Origin: JABMNT01 sp048262255 | GTDB taxonomy: Bacteria; Pseudomonadota; Alphaproteobacteria; Rhodospirillales; Casp-alpha2 | Reading direction: 5' to 3' | NCBI GenBank assembly: GCA_048262255.1 | Contig: JBLXFH010000001.1 | Location: 1,302,001-1,366,000, forward strand | DNA: 64,000 bases | Shown: positions 26,707 to 36,430 of the stretch, piece after piece | Position numbering within the stretch: the stretch's first letter is position 1 | How the letters are laid out: each line of letters starts with the position of its first letter | Program-made: the position numbers and the translations under genes | The notes under the pieces: model-generated | What the model was told of the DNA's origin: nothing | What the model saw: the letters and a program-made list of their open reading frames with translations, nothing else | Databases searched by the model: none

Positions 26707-27903
26707 TTATTGAGCCTCCTTCACGGCTTTGACAATTTTTTCTGCGGCATCCGCCAGATTGTTGGCGGAAATAATAGGCAGGCCGGAGGAGGCCATGATC
26801 TCTTTCCCTTTTTCGACATTGGTGCCTTCCAGACGGACGACCAATGGCACATCGAGGCTGACTTCCCGGGCGGCGGCGACAACGCCTTCGGCAATCACAT
26901 CACATTTCATGATGCCGCCAAAGATGTTGACCAGAATACCCTTCACGTTGTCATCGGAGAGAATGATCTTGAACGCAGTGGTTACCCGTTCCTTGGTAGC
27001 GCCGCCACCAACGTCCAGGAAGTTGGCCGGTTCGCCACCATTCAGCTTGATGATGTCCATGGTGCCCATGGCAAGGCCTGCGCCGTTGACCATGCAGCCG
27101 ATGGAGCCATCGAGCTTGATGTAGTTCAGCTCATGCTTGCCAGCTTCCAGTTCGGCCGGGTCTTCTTCCGACTCGTCGCGCATCTCTTCCACATCTTTGT
27201 GGCGATACAGCGCGTTGTCATCGAAGTTGATCTTGGCATCCAGGGCAATCACGTCGCCTGCACCCGTAACCACCAGCGGGTTGATTTCAACGATTGAACA
27301 GTCCAGTTCGGTAAATGCTTTGTACATGGAGAGCATGAACTTTACAGCAGCACCGACCTGTTTGCCCTCGAGGCCCAGGCCAAAAGCCAGTTGACGGGCA
27401 TGAAAGGGCATCATTCCGGTGGCCGGATCGATTGAGACCTTGAGGATTTTTTCTGGTGTCGCTTCCGCAACTTCTTCGATTTCCATACCGCCTTCGGTTG
27501 AGGCCATCATGGTCAGACGCGAGGTTTCGCGGTCCAGCAGCATGCCCACATAAAGTTCGCGGGCGATATCACAGCCTTCTTCGATGTAGAGGCGTTTGAC
27601 TTCCTTGCCTTTTTCACCGGTTTGTTTGGTGACCAGTACATGGCCGAGCATTTCGGCTGCATTTTCGCGGACATCATCAACGGATTTGACAACGCGGACG
27701 CCGCCTTTTCCATCGGGGTTGTCCATGAAGCGTCCGGCACCGCGGCCGCCGGCGTGTATTTGTGATTTTACAACAAAAACCGATCCGCCTAAGTCTTCTG
27801 CAGCTTTTACGGCTTCATCGACACTGAATGCCACATGGCCGCGGGGTACGGGAACCCCGTATTTCGATAGCAATTGCTTGCCCTGATACTCATGAATGTT
27901 CAT
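26707..27903 (-). CDS. sucC: Succinyl-CoA synthetase beta subunit
   Basis: 398 residues, with an ATP-grasp nucleotide-binding domain (about 1-235; MNIHEYQGKQLLSKYG start, QIHAGGRGAGRF region) and a C-terminal CoA-ligase domain that includes KGILVNIFGGIMKCDVIA. It provides the nucleotide site and the succinate site of the enzyme. It lies 42 bp downstream of mdh and abuts sucD. Confidence 0.97.
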   Translation of the reverse strand: MNIHEYQGKQLLSKYGVPVPRGHVAFSVDEAVKAAEDLGGSVFVVKSQIHAGGRGAGRFMDNPDGKGGVRVVKSVDDVRENAAEMLGHVLVTKQTGEKGKEVKRLYIEEGCDIARELYVGMLLDRETSRLTMMASTEGGMEIEEVAEATPEKILKVSIDPATGMMPFHARQLAFGLGLEGKQVGAAVKFMLSMYKAFTELDCSIVEINPLVVTGAGDVIALDAKINFDDNALYRHKDVEEMRDESEEDPAELEAGKHELNYIKLDGSIGCMVNGAGLAMGTMDIIKLNGGEPANFLDVGGGATKERVTTAFKIILSDDNVKGILVNIFGGIMKCDVIAEGVVAAAREVSLDVPLVVRLEGTNVEKGKEIMASSGLPIISANNLADAAEKIVKAVKEAQ

Positions 27904-27945
27904 GACGTCCTCGTCCTGTTTTACTCTTATTTGGGTGTGGAGAGG

Positions 27946-29220
<1,275 letters not shown>

Positions 29221-29289
29221 GATTGAAGTTCCAAAATGATAAAACGAATGGGTTCACGTATCGAAGCGCGTAGCTACGCATACGTTTCT

Positions 29290-29318
29290 GTCGTACCTTG
29301 TTTCGGAGTCTAGAGCAA
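29290..29318 (-). promoter_or_regulatory. Possible promoter of the mdh-suc operon
   Basis: On the minus strand TTGCTC-N17-TACGAC ends about 70 bp before the mdh ATG. The match to sigma-70 is weak in the -10, but the TACGA form recurs in the atp candidate. It is the best site seen in the 152-bp nadC-mdh gap. Confidence 0.3.
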
Positions 29319-29372
29319 GCGTCAGCTTGATTTTTCAGGGGCTTAGCGGGTGAAAACCTGTGAATGCAGGAA

Positions 29373-30224
29373 TTATTCCCAGATGATGTCGAGACCGATA
29401 TCGACAGCGGGGGCTCTTTGCGTAATGGCGCCAACGGATATGTAATCGACACCGGTCTCGGCAATCGCCCGGATGGTTTGCAGATTGACGCCGCCGGAAG
29501 CCTCCAGGGGGATGCGTCCCTGCACATATTTTACCGCTTCGCGCAGCACCGGCGGCGGCATGTTGTCGAGCAACAGGGAGTCGGCTCCAGCATCCAGCGC
29601 ATCGCGAACCTGTTCCAGGGTATCGCATTCGGCCTGCACCTTGATGCCGTCAAAATCCTGGGCTTTGGCGCGTTCCACAGCGGCGCGAATGGAGCCGGTG
29701 ACGGCGATATGGTTGTCCTTGATCAGGATTGCATCGTCCAGCCGCATGCGATGGTTGGTCCCGCCGCCGCAGCGGACCGCGTATTTCGAGAGATTGCGGA
29801 GCCCGGGTACGGTCTTGCGGGTATCCAGCAAAGTGGCGGAAGTCCCGGCAATCTCGGTCACATAGGCACGGGTGACGGTGGCGATTCCAGACAAAAACTG
29901 GACACTGTTCAGCGCTGTCCGTTCCGCCGTAAGGAGCCCCTCGGCAGGGCCTTCCATGCGGGCAATCACATCTCCAGCCTGTACGGCGGTTCCGTCCGGG
30001 CTGATAATTTCTAGGGTTGCATCCGGGGCCAGCCGTTTAATGATTTCTTCAACCAGCGGCATTCCGGCAACAACCATGTCTTCACGCGCCGCCATAACGG
30101 CTTTCAGGCGGGCATCGGCAGGAACGGTGGCACGCGTTGTCAGGTCGCCGCGTCCAATATCTTCGGCCAAGGCAACATCGACGCAGGCGGAAACGTCCGC
30201 CGGATTGATAGTGAGGCTGCTCAT
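29373..30224 (-). CDS. nadC: Nicotinate-nucleotide pyrophosphorylase (quinolinate phosphoribosyltransferase)
   Basis: 283 residues. It makes nicotinate mononucleotide from quinolinate and PRPP in de novo NAD synthesis. Signature segments: DTRKTVPGLR (134-143), GGGTNHRM (153-160) followed by LDDAILIKDNH, and EASGGVNL near the C-terminus. Typical length. It follows nadA with 4 bp between them, so NadA's product is handed to NadC from the same message. No nadB (aspartate oxidase) lies in the cluster. Confidence 0.96.
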   Translation of the reverse strand: MSSLTINPADVSACVDVALAEDIGRGDLTTRATVPADARLKAVMAAREDMVVAGMPLVEEIIKRLAPDATLEIISPDGTAVQAGDVIARMEGPAEGLLTAERTALNSVQFLSGIATVTRAYVTEIAGTSATLLDTRKTVPGLRNLSKYAVRCGGGTNHRMRLDDAILIKDNHIAVTGSIRAAVERAKAQDFDGIKVQAECDTLEQVRDALDAGADSLLLDNMPPPVLREAVKYVQGRIPLEASGGVNLQTIRAIAETGVDYISVGAITQRAPAVDIGLDIIWE

Positions 30225-30228
30225 GAAG

Positions 30229-31248
30229 TTATTCGGCGGCCTGCGTTGCCGATTTGGCAGGGGCGGGCGGCGACATCTCCAACATCCGCTCCAGCGGTTT
30301 TAAGGCCTGCAGACGAAGCGGTTCGGGGATTTCGATGCCCGGCGCTTCATTAACCATGCTGAGATAGAGCTTCTCAAGCGTATTCATTTCCATGAACGGG
30401 CAATTGGCGCAGTTACAACTGCCGTCAGATCCCGGGGCCGGAATAAAGGTTTTTTCCGGGGCCTGTTTCTGCATCTGGTGGATAATATGCATTTCCGTGG
30501 CGATGATGAATTCCGGCTCGGGTGACTGCGTGACGAATTCGAGGATCGAACGGGTCGAGCCGACATGGTCGGCATGCTGCAAAATACCATCGTGGCATTC
30601 CGGGTGCGCGGCCACCGGTGCGCCAGGGTGCTGGCCTTTCAGCTTGATCAGTTCGCGTTCGGAAAACTGGTCGTGAACGATACAAACGCCGTCCCACAGT
30701 AACATATCGCGACCGGTTTCGCGGGCCAGCCAGCCACCCAGGTGCCGGTCAGGCGCGAACAGGATCGGCTGATCTTGCGGAATCTGGTCAATGATATACT
30801 TGGCGTTGGACGAGGTTACGATGATGTCGCTGTGCGCTTTCACGGCTGCCGAGCAGTTAATATAGGTCAACGACAGGTGATCGGGGTGTTGGGCCCTGAA
30901 CTCGGCAAATTCCTTCGGTGGACAGGCGTCTTCAAGAGAGCAGCCAGCATCGGCATCGGGCAAAACGACTTTTTTGCCGGGGCTCAGGATTTTCGCCACT
31001 TCCGCCATAAAGCGGACGCCGCAAAAGACAATCATGTCGGCATCGGTGGCCGCAGCGGCACGCGATAAATCGAGGGAATCGCCAACATAATCGGCAATGT
31101 CCTGCAATTCCGGGTCCTGATAATAATGGGCCAGAATGACAGCGTTCTTTTCACGGCGCAGGCGATCAATCTCCGCCCATAAATCCAGGCCGGGATCAAG
31201 GCGCGCCTCGGTTAACGCACCGGGTGCGGGAAAAACGACTGTTTCCAT
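30229..31248 (-). CDS. nadA: Quinolinate synthase A
   Basis: 339 residues. A [4Fe-4S] enzyme that condenses iminoaspartate and dihydroxyacetone phosphate to quinolinate. Expected cluster cysteines are visible: C103 (ADAGCSLED), C218 (HPECHDG) and the C278/C280/C283 group (SCNCANCPFMEMN). Typical length for the family. It heads a nadA-nadC unit with its own upstream promoter candidate. The absence of nadB nearby means the iminoaspartate source (NadB or an aspartate dehydrogenase) must be encoded elsewhere. Confidence 0.96.
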   Translation of the reverse strand: METVVFPAPGALTEARLDPGLDLWAEIDRLRREKNAVILAHYYQDPELQDIADYVGDSLDLSRAAAATDADMIVFCGVRFMAEVAKILSPGKKVVLPDADAGCSLEDACPPKEFAEFRAQHPDHLSLTYINCSAAVKAHSDIIVTSSNAKYIIDQIPQDQPILFAPDRHLGGWLARETGRDMLLWDGVCIVHDQFSERELIKLKGQHPGAPVAAHPECHDGILQHADHVGSTRSILEFVTQSPEPEFIIATEMHIIHQMQKQAPEKTFIPAPGSDGSCNCANCPFMEMNTLEKLYLSMVNEAPGIEIPEPLRLQALKPLERMLEMSPPAPAKSATQAAE

Positions 31249-31319
31249 GATGTATGGTCCTCATATCCGGCTACAGGGAAGCGCTTATCGATTCATCCCG
31301 TAGCGTCACAATTTTTTCA

Positions 31320-31348
31320 TATATAATCAAGTCTGTTGCCAGCGGCAA
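31320..31348 (-). promoter_or_regulatory. Candidate nadA promoter
   Basis: The minus strand reads TTGCCG-N17-TATATA in the 133-bp gap between zapE and nadA, about 70 bp upstream of the nadA ATG. Spacing is ideal and the -10 is strong. The -35 half-site overlaps a small inverted repeat (TTGCCGCTGGCAA) that could be an operator. Confidence 0.5.
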
Positions 31349-31381
31349 TGATTTGCGTCATGCCTGGATGGGCTGCGGAAA

Positions 31382-32527
31382 CTAGCTGTCTTTCGAGCCG
31401 TGCGGCAGAGCCATGTATTCTGGCGACTGCATTTCCAGCAGACGCGACACCGTGCGCTCAAATTCAAAGGCGCCGTCACCTTCCGTATAAAGCTCGGTCG
31501 GTGGCGTTTCTGCGGCGCAGATGAGCTTGGTTTTATGGTCATAGAGTGCGTCGATCAGGGTGACAAAGCGCTTTGCCTGATCGCGGTTATTGGGGCCGAG
31601 CTTGGGGATGCCGTCGAGAATGATTGTATGAAAGGCATCGGCCACAGCCAGAAAATCGCCGGGGCCCAAGGGCTTGGTGCACATGTCTGTGAAGGTGGTA
31701 AAGCCGACCCCTTCCGCCGCCTTGGCAATTTCAATGGTACGGCCGTTGACGCTCAGTTGCCGGGGGCGTGATTCCATGCCGACCGTCAGCGTATCGAAAT
31801 CAAGTTGCAGCTTTTCCGTGGCCTGCGGGGTTGCAGGTGACAGATAGGCGTCCATTTCGCGCAATCGTTCGAGCCGGTAATCGGTGTCTGAATCAAGATG
31901 GATCACCTGCATTTTTTCATTCAGCATGTCGATAAACGGCAAAAACCGCTCGCGCTGCAAACCGTCTTTGTAAAGATCGTTGGGATGCCGGTTTGAGGTG
32001 GTGACGATGACAACGCCCATGTCAAACAGTGCCTCGAACAAGCGGCCCAGAATCATCGCATCGCCAATATCGGTGACATGAAATTCGTCGAAGCACAAAA
32101 GCCAAGCCTGATCGACAATGACTTTCGCCAATGCTTTCAAAGGATCGCTGGATTCCGGAACCTTGCCGGACTTTTGGGCTTCGCGGAAGGCGTGAACCCG
32201 GCGATGCACTTCCTGCATAAAGGCATGAAAGTGGACGTGCTTGCGTTCTGCCACATTGGAGTTCTCATAAAACAAATCCATCAGCATGGTTTTGCCACGC
32301 CCGACACCGCCCCACATATATATGCCTTTTGGCACCGGGCGTTTGCGGTTGCGGATACTCAGTCGCGCCCGCCAACCGGTTTGCCCCATCTGCTGGGCGT
32401 AAAGGTCCAACTCGCTATGCAGGCCCTGCAGTAGCTCGATAGCCTTTTGCTGGTTGGGGTCGGGCCGCAACTTGCCGTCCCGAATGAGCGTCTGATAGGC
32501 AGAGATGGGTTCGGTGGTGACAAACAT
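31382..32527 (-). CDS. zapE: Cell division protein ZapE (AFG1-like ATPase)
   Basis: A 381-residue AAA-type ATPase of the AFG1/ZapE family, which in E. coli regulates FtsZ rings and in mitochondria aids protein quality control. Walker A is GGVGRGKT (73-80) and Walker B is LLCFDEF (about residue 140), with the following FHVTDIGDAMILGRLF segment typical of the family. The length is normal. Five bases separate it from the upstream SDR gene, so it probably belongs to the SAF-oxidoreductase/SDR/zapE transcript. The family often sits next to mdh or sdh genes in alphaproteobacteria, as here. Confidence 0.93.
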   Translation of the reverse strand: MFVTTEPISAYQTLIRDGKLRPDPNQQKAIELLQGLHSELDLYAQQMGQTGWRARLSIRNRKRPVPKGIYMWGGVGRGKTMLMDLFYENSNVAERKHVHFHAFMQEVHRRVHAFREAQKSGKVPESSDPLKALAKVIVDQAWLLCFDEFHVTDIGDAMILGRLFEALFDMGVVIVTTSNRHPNDLYKDGLQRERFLPFIDMLNEKMQVIHLDSDTDYRLERLREMDAYLSPATPQATEKLQLDFDTLTVGMESRPRQLSVNGRTIEIAKAAEGVGFTTFTDMCTKPLGPGDFLAVADAFHTIILDGIPKLGPNNRDQAKRFVTLIDALYDHKTKLICAAETPPTELYTEGDGAFEFERTVSRLLEMQSPEYMALPHGSKDS

Positions 32528-32532
32528 CCGGA

Positions 32533-33279
32533 TTACACGCCACCGGAAACGGAAATGCAGGCACCGTTTGTATAGCTGTTGTTTTCATCAAGCAGCCACA
32601 TGACGGCGTTGGCGATCTCCTGCGGCGTGCCGCCCCGGCCCATGGGCATGTTGGCGCCGACATCGGCAAACCGGTTGGGACGACCATTGGCAGCGTGAAT
32701 TTCCGTATCGACGATGCCGGGCAGGATCGCATTGACGCGAATGCCTTCTTTGGCGACTTCCTTGGCCAGCCCTATGGTCATGGAATCGACAGCACCCTTG
32801 GAGGCGGCATAGTGGATATAGTCGTTGGGGCTGCCCGTTCGCGAGGCAACGGATGAGATGTTGATGATGACACCGCCCTTGCCTTTGTGTTTCGTCGACA
32901 TGCGCCGGACGGCTTCGCGCTGGGTCATCAGACAGCCGACCACGTTGACAGCCATGATACGCTGCGCAGTTTCAAAGTCCAGTTCGTCGTTCCTGCAAAA
33001 ACCGCCGGTAATGCCCGCATTATTGACCAGGGCGTCTAATGTGCCGAGGTCGGCATCAACGGCTTTGAACAGATCTACAATATCGGCCTCGTTGCCCATG
33101 TCGGCTTTGAAAGTCATGGCCCGTTGACCTTCGGCCCGGACCTGTTCGGCGACCCGTTCGGCCGGTGCCTGGTCGTTTGCATAGTTGATACAAACATCGA
33201 AACCGGCTTTTGCTGCCTGCTGCGCGATGGCGGCACCGATCCCGCGGCTTGCCCCGGTAATCAACAGAACTCGGCTCAT
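32533..33279 (-). CDS. Short-chain dehydrogenase/reductase, FabG-like
   Basis: 248 residues. A classical SDR with the cofactor loop TGASRGIG (8-15), NNAG (86-89), and the catalytic S143, Y157 and K161 (YAASKG). NADP is suggested by the lack of an acidic residue after beta-2. The substrate is not predictable; FabG-type ketoacyl reductase or sugar/alcohol oxidoreductase are possible. Its ATG overlaps the TGA of the upstream SAF-type oxidoreductase (4 bp), so the two enzymes may act in one pathway. Confidence 0.85.
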   Translation of the reverse strand: MSRVLLITGASRGIGAAIAQQAAKAGFDVCINYANDQAPAERVAEQVRAEGQRAMTFKADMGNEADIVDLFKAVDADLGTLDALVNNAGITGGFCRNDELDFETAQRIMAVNVVGCLMTQREAVRRMSTKHKGKGGVIINISSVASRTGSPNDYIHYAASKGAVDSMTIGLAKEVAKEGIRVNAILPGIVDTEIHAANGRPNRFADVGANMPMGRGGTPQEIANAVMWLLDENNSYTNGACISVSGGV

Positions 33280-34688
33280 TTGGAAGCGTCCTTGTTGGTC
33301 GGCGCTTTGCTAGCGTCAGCAGGCTCGGTGCGGCTGATCGAGCGCGAAAAGGCGGCCTCCATCTGGCGCCGGGTTTTGAGCGCCGTTGACTGTTTTGCCG
33401 TTTCGTTCAACTCGACATCGCTCCAAGTTACAATGTGGCCTTCCTTGACCTGTTTGTTCAGCTTGAGCTCGTGGGCGAGCCCGATGGGAATGGCCCCCAG
33501 ACTTAAAGAGTCGTTTGCCACCATCAGCCGTCCCCATACCGTGAACCCGCCCTCACCATCCAGTTGCTCACCTTCGCGCAGGTCGCGCTTTGCCGTGGCG
33601 ACCACATCGCCCCGAAAGCCGGTCGCCTGTCCGGTAGGCTGTTTCAGCAGGGCCGCATAGGCGACACTGACGCCAAGCTCCAGACCAATCAGATGATAGG
33701 GCCGCCAAAGGGCTGAATAGGTGCCGGTGGGGTCGGTGATCAGGCCGTAATCGGAAAAACAGCGCTTCACGTAATCGGTTGGCGCCTTGAACGTCACATA
33801 GACGCCCCAGCGCAAATTGTTTTCAAGATCCGCACCATCGCGCCCGCGGCTACTGACGACCTCAACCTGGCCTTTGTGGTGCAGGGTGCCGCCATCGGCA
33901 TCGGGGATCAGTTTTGAAGCCAGTTGGTTCACTTCACAGGCGGGGAATGTGAGGCCGCCTGGCGCCGGCATTAACCCCGTGGCGTTGGCGACGGCCGCCA
34001 TTTCAATACCCGACTTGGTGCCGTCGAGAAACGAGTTGAACATTTTGGCGTTCATACCGCTCTGTTTCGCGCGTTCCGGGGTGAGGCCGTAATGCCCCCA
34101 TACGGTATCCGGGGTTGAGGCGTGAAATTCCGGTTGATAGAGCGTGCCCTTACCCGCTGCGATAACCTCAAGACCGATAGAGCGGGCCCAGTCGACCTGT
34201 TCACAAATCAGTGCGGGCTGATCGCCATAGGCCATGGAATAGACAACACCTGCCTCGGCGGCCTTTTGCGCGAGAAGCGGGCCGCACAGGACATCGGCCT
34301 CCACATTGACCATAACGACATGCCGCCCGCGTCCGATGGCGGCCAGAGCATGTACAACACCGGCTTCGGGAACGCCGGTCGCTTCGACCACAACATCCAC
34401 GCCTCCGGCATCGATCAGGCTCAAGGCGTCATCGGTGAGGAACGTTGTGCCTTCGGCCAGGGCTTTCGCCGGGGACCGCGCTGCATATTGCTCAACTGGC
34501 CATCCCGTTTCTGCCAGCGCTTGTTTTGCACGTTTCACGGACAGGTCGGCAACGCCTAGAATATGCAGACCCGGTGTCAGGCGCGCCTGACTGAGAAACA
34601 TGGTGCCGAATTTTCCGGCACCGATGACAACAACCCGAACAGGTCTGTCCGCCTCGGCGCGCGCTTTCAATAAACCATGAATATTCAT
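33276..34688 (-). CDS. NAD(P)-dependent homoserine-dehydrogenase-like / SAF-domain oxidoreductase
   Basis: 470 residues. An N-terminal Rossmann domain (VVVIGAGKFGTM, 19-30) resembling homoserine dehydrogenase or Gfo/Idh-type enzymes. A central catalytic-like domain follows, then a C-terminal region of the SAF type (about 370-440) that leads some databases to label relatives 'FlgA-like'. Relatives are usually listed as NAD(P)-dependent oxidoreductases of unknown substrate. It is not a standard homoserine dehydrogenase, because no ACT domain is present and the usual asparto-kinase pathway context is missing. It overlaps the SDR by four bases. The last ~35 residues are polar and low complexity. 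Confidence 0.75.
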   Translation of the reverse strand: MNIHGLLKARAEADRPVRVVVIGAGKFGTMFLSQARLTPGLHILGVADLSVKRAKQALAETGWPVEQYAARSPAKALAEGTTFLTDDALSLIDAGGVDVVVEATGVPEAGVVHALAAIGRGRHVVMVNVEADVLCGPLLAQKAAEAGVVYSMAYGDQPALICEQVDWARSIGLEVIAAGKGTLYQPEFHASTPDTVWGHYGLTPERAKQSGMNAKMFNSFLDGTKSGIEMAAVANATGLMPAPGGLTFPACEVNQLASKLIPDADGGTLHHKGQVEVVSSRGRDGADLENNLRWGVYVTFKAPTDYVKRCFSDYGLITDPTGTYSALWRPYHLIGLELGVSVAYAALLKQPTGQATGFRGDVVATAKRDLREGEQLDGEGGFTVWGRLMVANDSLSLGAIPIGLAHELKLNKQVKEGHIVTWSDVELNETAKQSTALKTRRQMEAAFSRSISRTEPADASKAPTNKDASK

Positions 34689-34897
34689 TAAGTGCGATCA
34701 GATGCCGTTGTTTGTGTTGTCGGTGGTGACCCGGAAACATTATGGATGAACATACCCGCCATAATCAATGTACGCGGCGGAAATCGAAAGGGAAAAGTGA
34801 AATAATCGGGGTAAGGGCATCATTCAAACGTCACATCTAACACGCGCCAAAAGTCAGTCGGGCAGGCTTTTTCACGCGCGCCTACTTGCCGAAAAAC

Positions 34898-35530
34898 TCA
34901 TGACGGTTTTTTCAAGGCCGTTTCCATGTCATCGGCGATAGCGGTCGCTTGTGCCATATCCATTGTGCGCAGCCCGGCGATGGCGGAGCGCTGATCTTCC
35001 ATCGGTTTGTTCTGGCTCATTTTGCGTTTGCCTTCAAGGCGGCTGACCGGCATCTCGAAAGCCACAATGCCCTTCAACATGCCGTGTAAAACAGAGGCAT
35101 CCATTTTGTCCATCGTCCAGTTGCCGGTGATCTCGTTTTCATTGGCGCGACTCAGTTTGGCCAGAACGTCGAGCGTGGCTTGCGCATCCTCAATCGGTTG
35201 GGGCGACCCATAGGCATGGACGGCGACGTAGTTCCAGGTCGGTACGGCGTTTTTGGATTGCAGCCAGTTGGGGGAGATATAAGCGTTGATGCCGGTGAAG
35301 ATGGCCAGCGATTCCGTATCTTCCCGGAACGTCTTCCAATGGTCATTGGCTTTTGCCACATGGCCATAAAGGGTGCCATATTCTCCTTTCCTGGCCTCAA
35401 AATACAAAGGCAGGTGCGAGGCATAGGGCGAACCGTCGACGGTACTCACCAGCGTAGCAAAAGAGGCTTCGCGCATATAGCGGGCAAGGGTTTTTGGGTC
35501 GTCTGCGCTAAAATGTTTGGGGACATACAT
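34898..35530 (-). CDS. PaiB-like FMN-binding protein / negative transcriptional regulator
   Basis: 210 residues of the PaiB family (split-barrel FMN-binding fold), recognised by the start MYVPKHFSADDP and by LYGHVAKANDHWKTF and NYVAVHAYGSPQPI. In Bacillus PaiB is reported as a repressor of degradative enzymes, but many members may be flavin- or heme-linked enzymes. It is a single gene, with 209 gene-free bases on its left-hand neighbour side (34689-34897, nothing recognised) and sdhB on the other. DNA binding is not evident from sequence. Confidence 0.85.
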   Translation of the reverse strand: MYVPKHFSADDPKTLARYMREASFATLVSTVDGSPYASHLPLYFEARKGEYGTLYGHVAKANDHWKTFREDTESLAIFTGINAYISPNWLQSKNAVPTWNYVAVHAYGSPQPIEDAQATLDVLAKLSRANENEITGNWTMDKMDASVLHGMLKGIVAFEMPVSRLEGKRKMSQNKPMEDQRSAIAGLRTMDMAQATAIADDMETALKKPS

Positions 35531-35611
35531 AACCTGTTCTCCGGCTCGATAGTGAACCGAAGGTAGATCAGATTTGGTCTGCCGAAAAGAGCCGAAAAGT
35601 GAATGGGGAGA

Positions 35612-35626
35612 GGGCCATTCTGGCCC
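35612..35626 (-). terminator. Short hairpin after sdhB
   Basis: GGGCCA-TTC-TGGCCC forms a perfect 6-bp stem seven bases past the sdhB stop. No U-run follows on the minus strand, so it may be a weak or RNA-stabilising end of the sdhCDAB message. Confidence 0.35.
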
Positions 35627-35632
35627 CGCCCA

Positions 35633-36409
35633 TTAAATCCGCTTGAGCAGCGCCGATTTGATCTCGCCAATGGCCTGGCCCGGATTGAGGCTTTTCGGGC
35701 AGGTGTTGGTGCAGTTCATGATCGTGTGACAGCGATAGAGCCGGAACGGATCGTTCAGATTATCGAGGCGTTTGCCGGTGGCTTCATCGCGGCTGTCGGC
35801 AATCCAGCGATAGGCCTGCAGCAAGACGGCTGGGCCCAGATAGCGGTCGCCGTTCCACCAGTAGCTTGGGCAACTGGTCTGGCAGCAGAAACATAAAATG
35901 CATTCCCACAGGCCATCCAGCTTTTCGCGTTCTTCCGGGCTTTGCAGTCGCTCGCGGTTGGGCGCTGGCGTATCAGCCTGCAACCACGGTTCGATTGAGC
36001 GGTATTGCGAGTAGGGGCCGTTCAGGTCGGGCACCAGATCCTTGATCACCGGCATATGGGGCAGAGGAAAGATTTTCACATCACCGCTGATATCGGAAAT
36101 GGGTTTGGTACAGGCCAGTGTGTTGGTGCCGTCGATATTGAAAGCACAGGATCCGCACACACCTTCCCGGCAGGAGCGCCGGAAGGTCAGCGTTGTATCA
36201 ATTTCATTTTTGATTTTGATCAGGCCATCGAGAACCATCGGCCCGCACTTGTCGAGATCCACTTCATAGGTGTCGATGCGCGGGTTATTGCCGCTATCGG
36301 GGTCATACCGATAGACGCGAAACTTCTTGATGTTTGTGGCCCCTTCAGGCGCGGCAAACGTTTGACCTTCGCTGTATTTCGAATTTGCGGGGAGTGAAAG
36401 TTCGACCAT
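35633..36409 (-). CDS. sdhB: Succinate dehydrogenase iron-sulfur subunit
   Basis: 258 residues carrying the three clusters that pass electrons from FAD to ubiquinone. [2Fe-2S] ligands are C80, C85, C88 and C100 (CREGVCGSC...C). [4Fe-4S] ligands are C170, C173, C176 and C237. [3Fe-4S] ligands are C180, C227 and C233. Typical length. It is the last gene of sdhCDAB, with 21 bp between it and sdhA. Confidence 0.97.
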   Translation of the reverse strand: MVELSLPANSKYSEGQTFAAPEGATNIKKFRVYRYDPDSGNNPRIDTYEVDLDKCGPMVLDGLIKIKNEIDTTLTFRRSCREGVCGSCAFNIDGTNTLACTKPISDISGDVKIFPLPHMPVIKDLVPDLNGPYSQYRSIEPWLQADTPAPNRERLQSPEEREKLDGLWECILCFCCQTSCPSYWWNGDRYLGPAVLLQAYRWIADSRDEATGKRLDNLNDPFRLYRCHTIMNCTNTCPKSLNPGQAIGEIKSALLKRI

Positions 36410-36430
36410 CTGTTGTTCCTTTATCCCGGC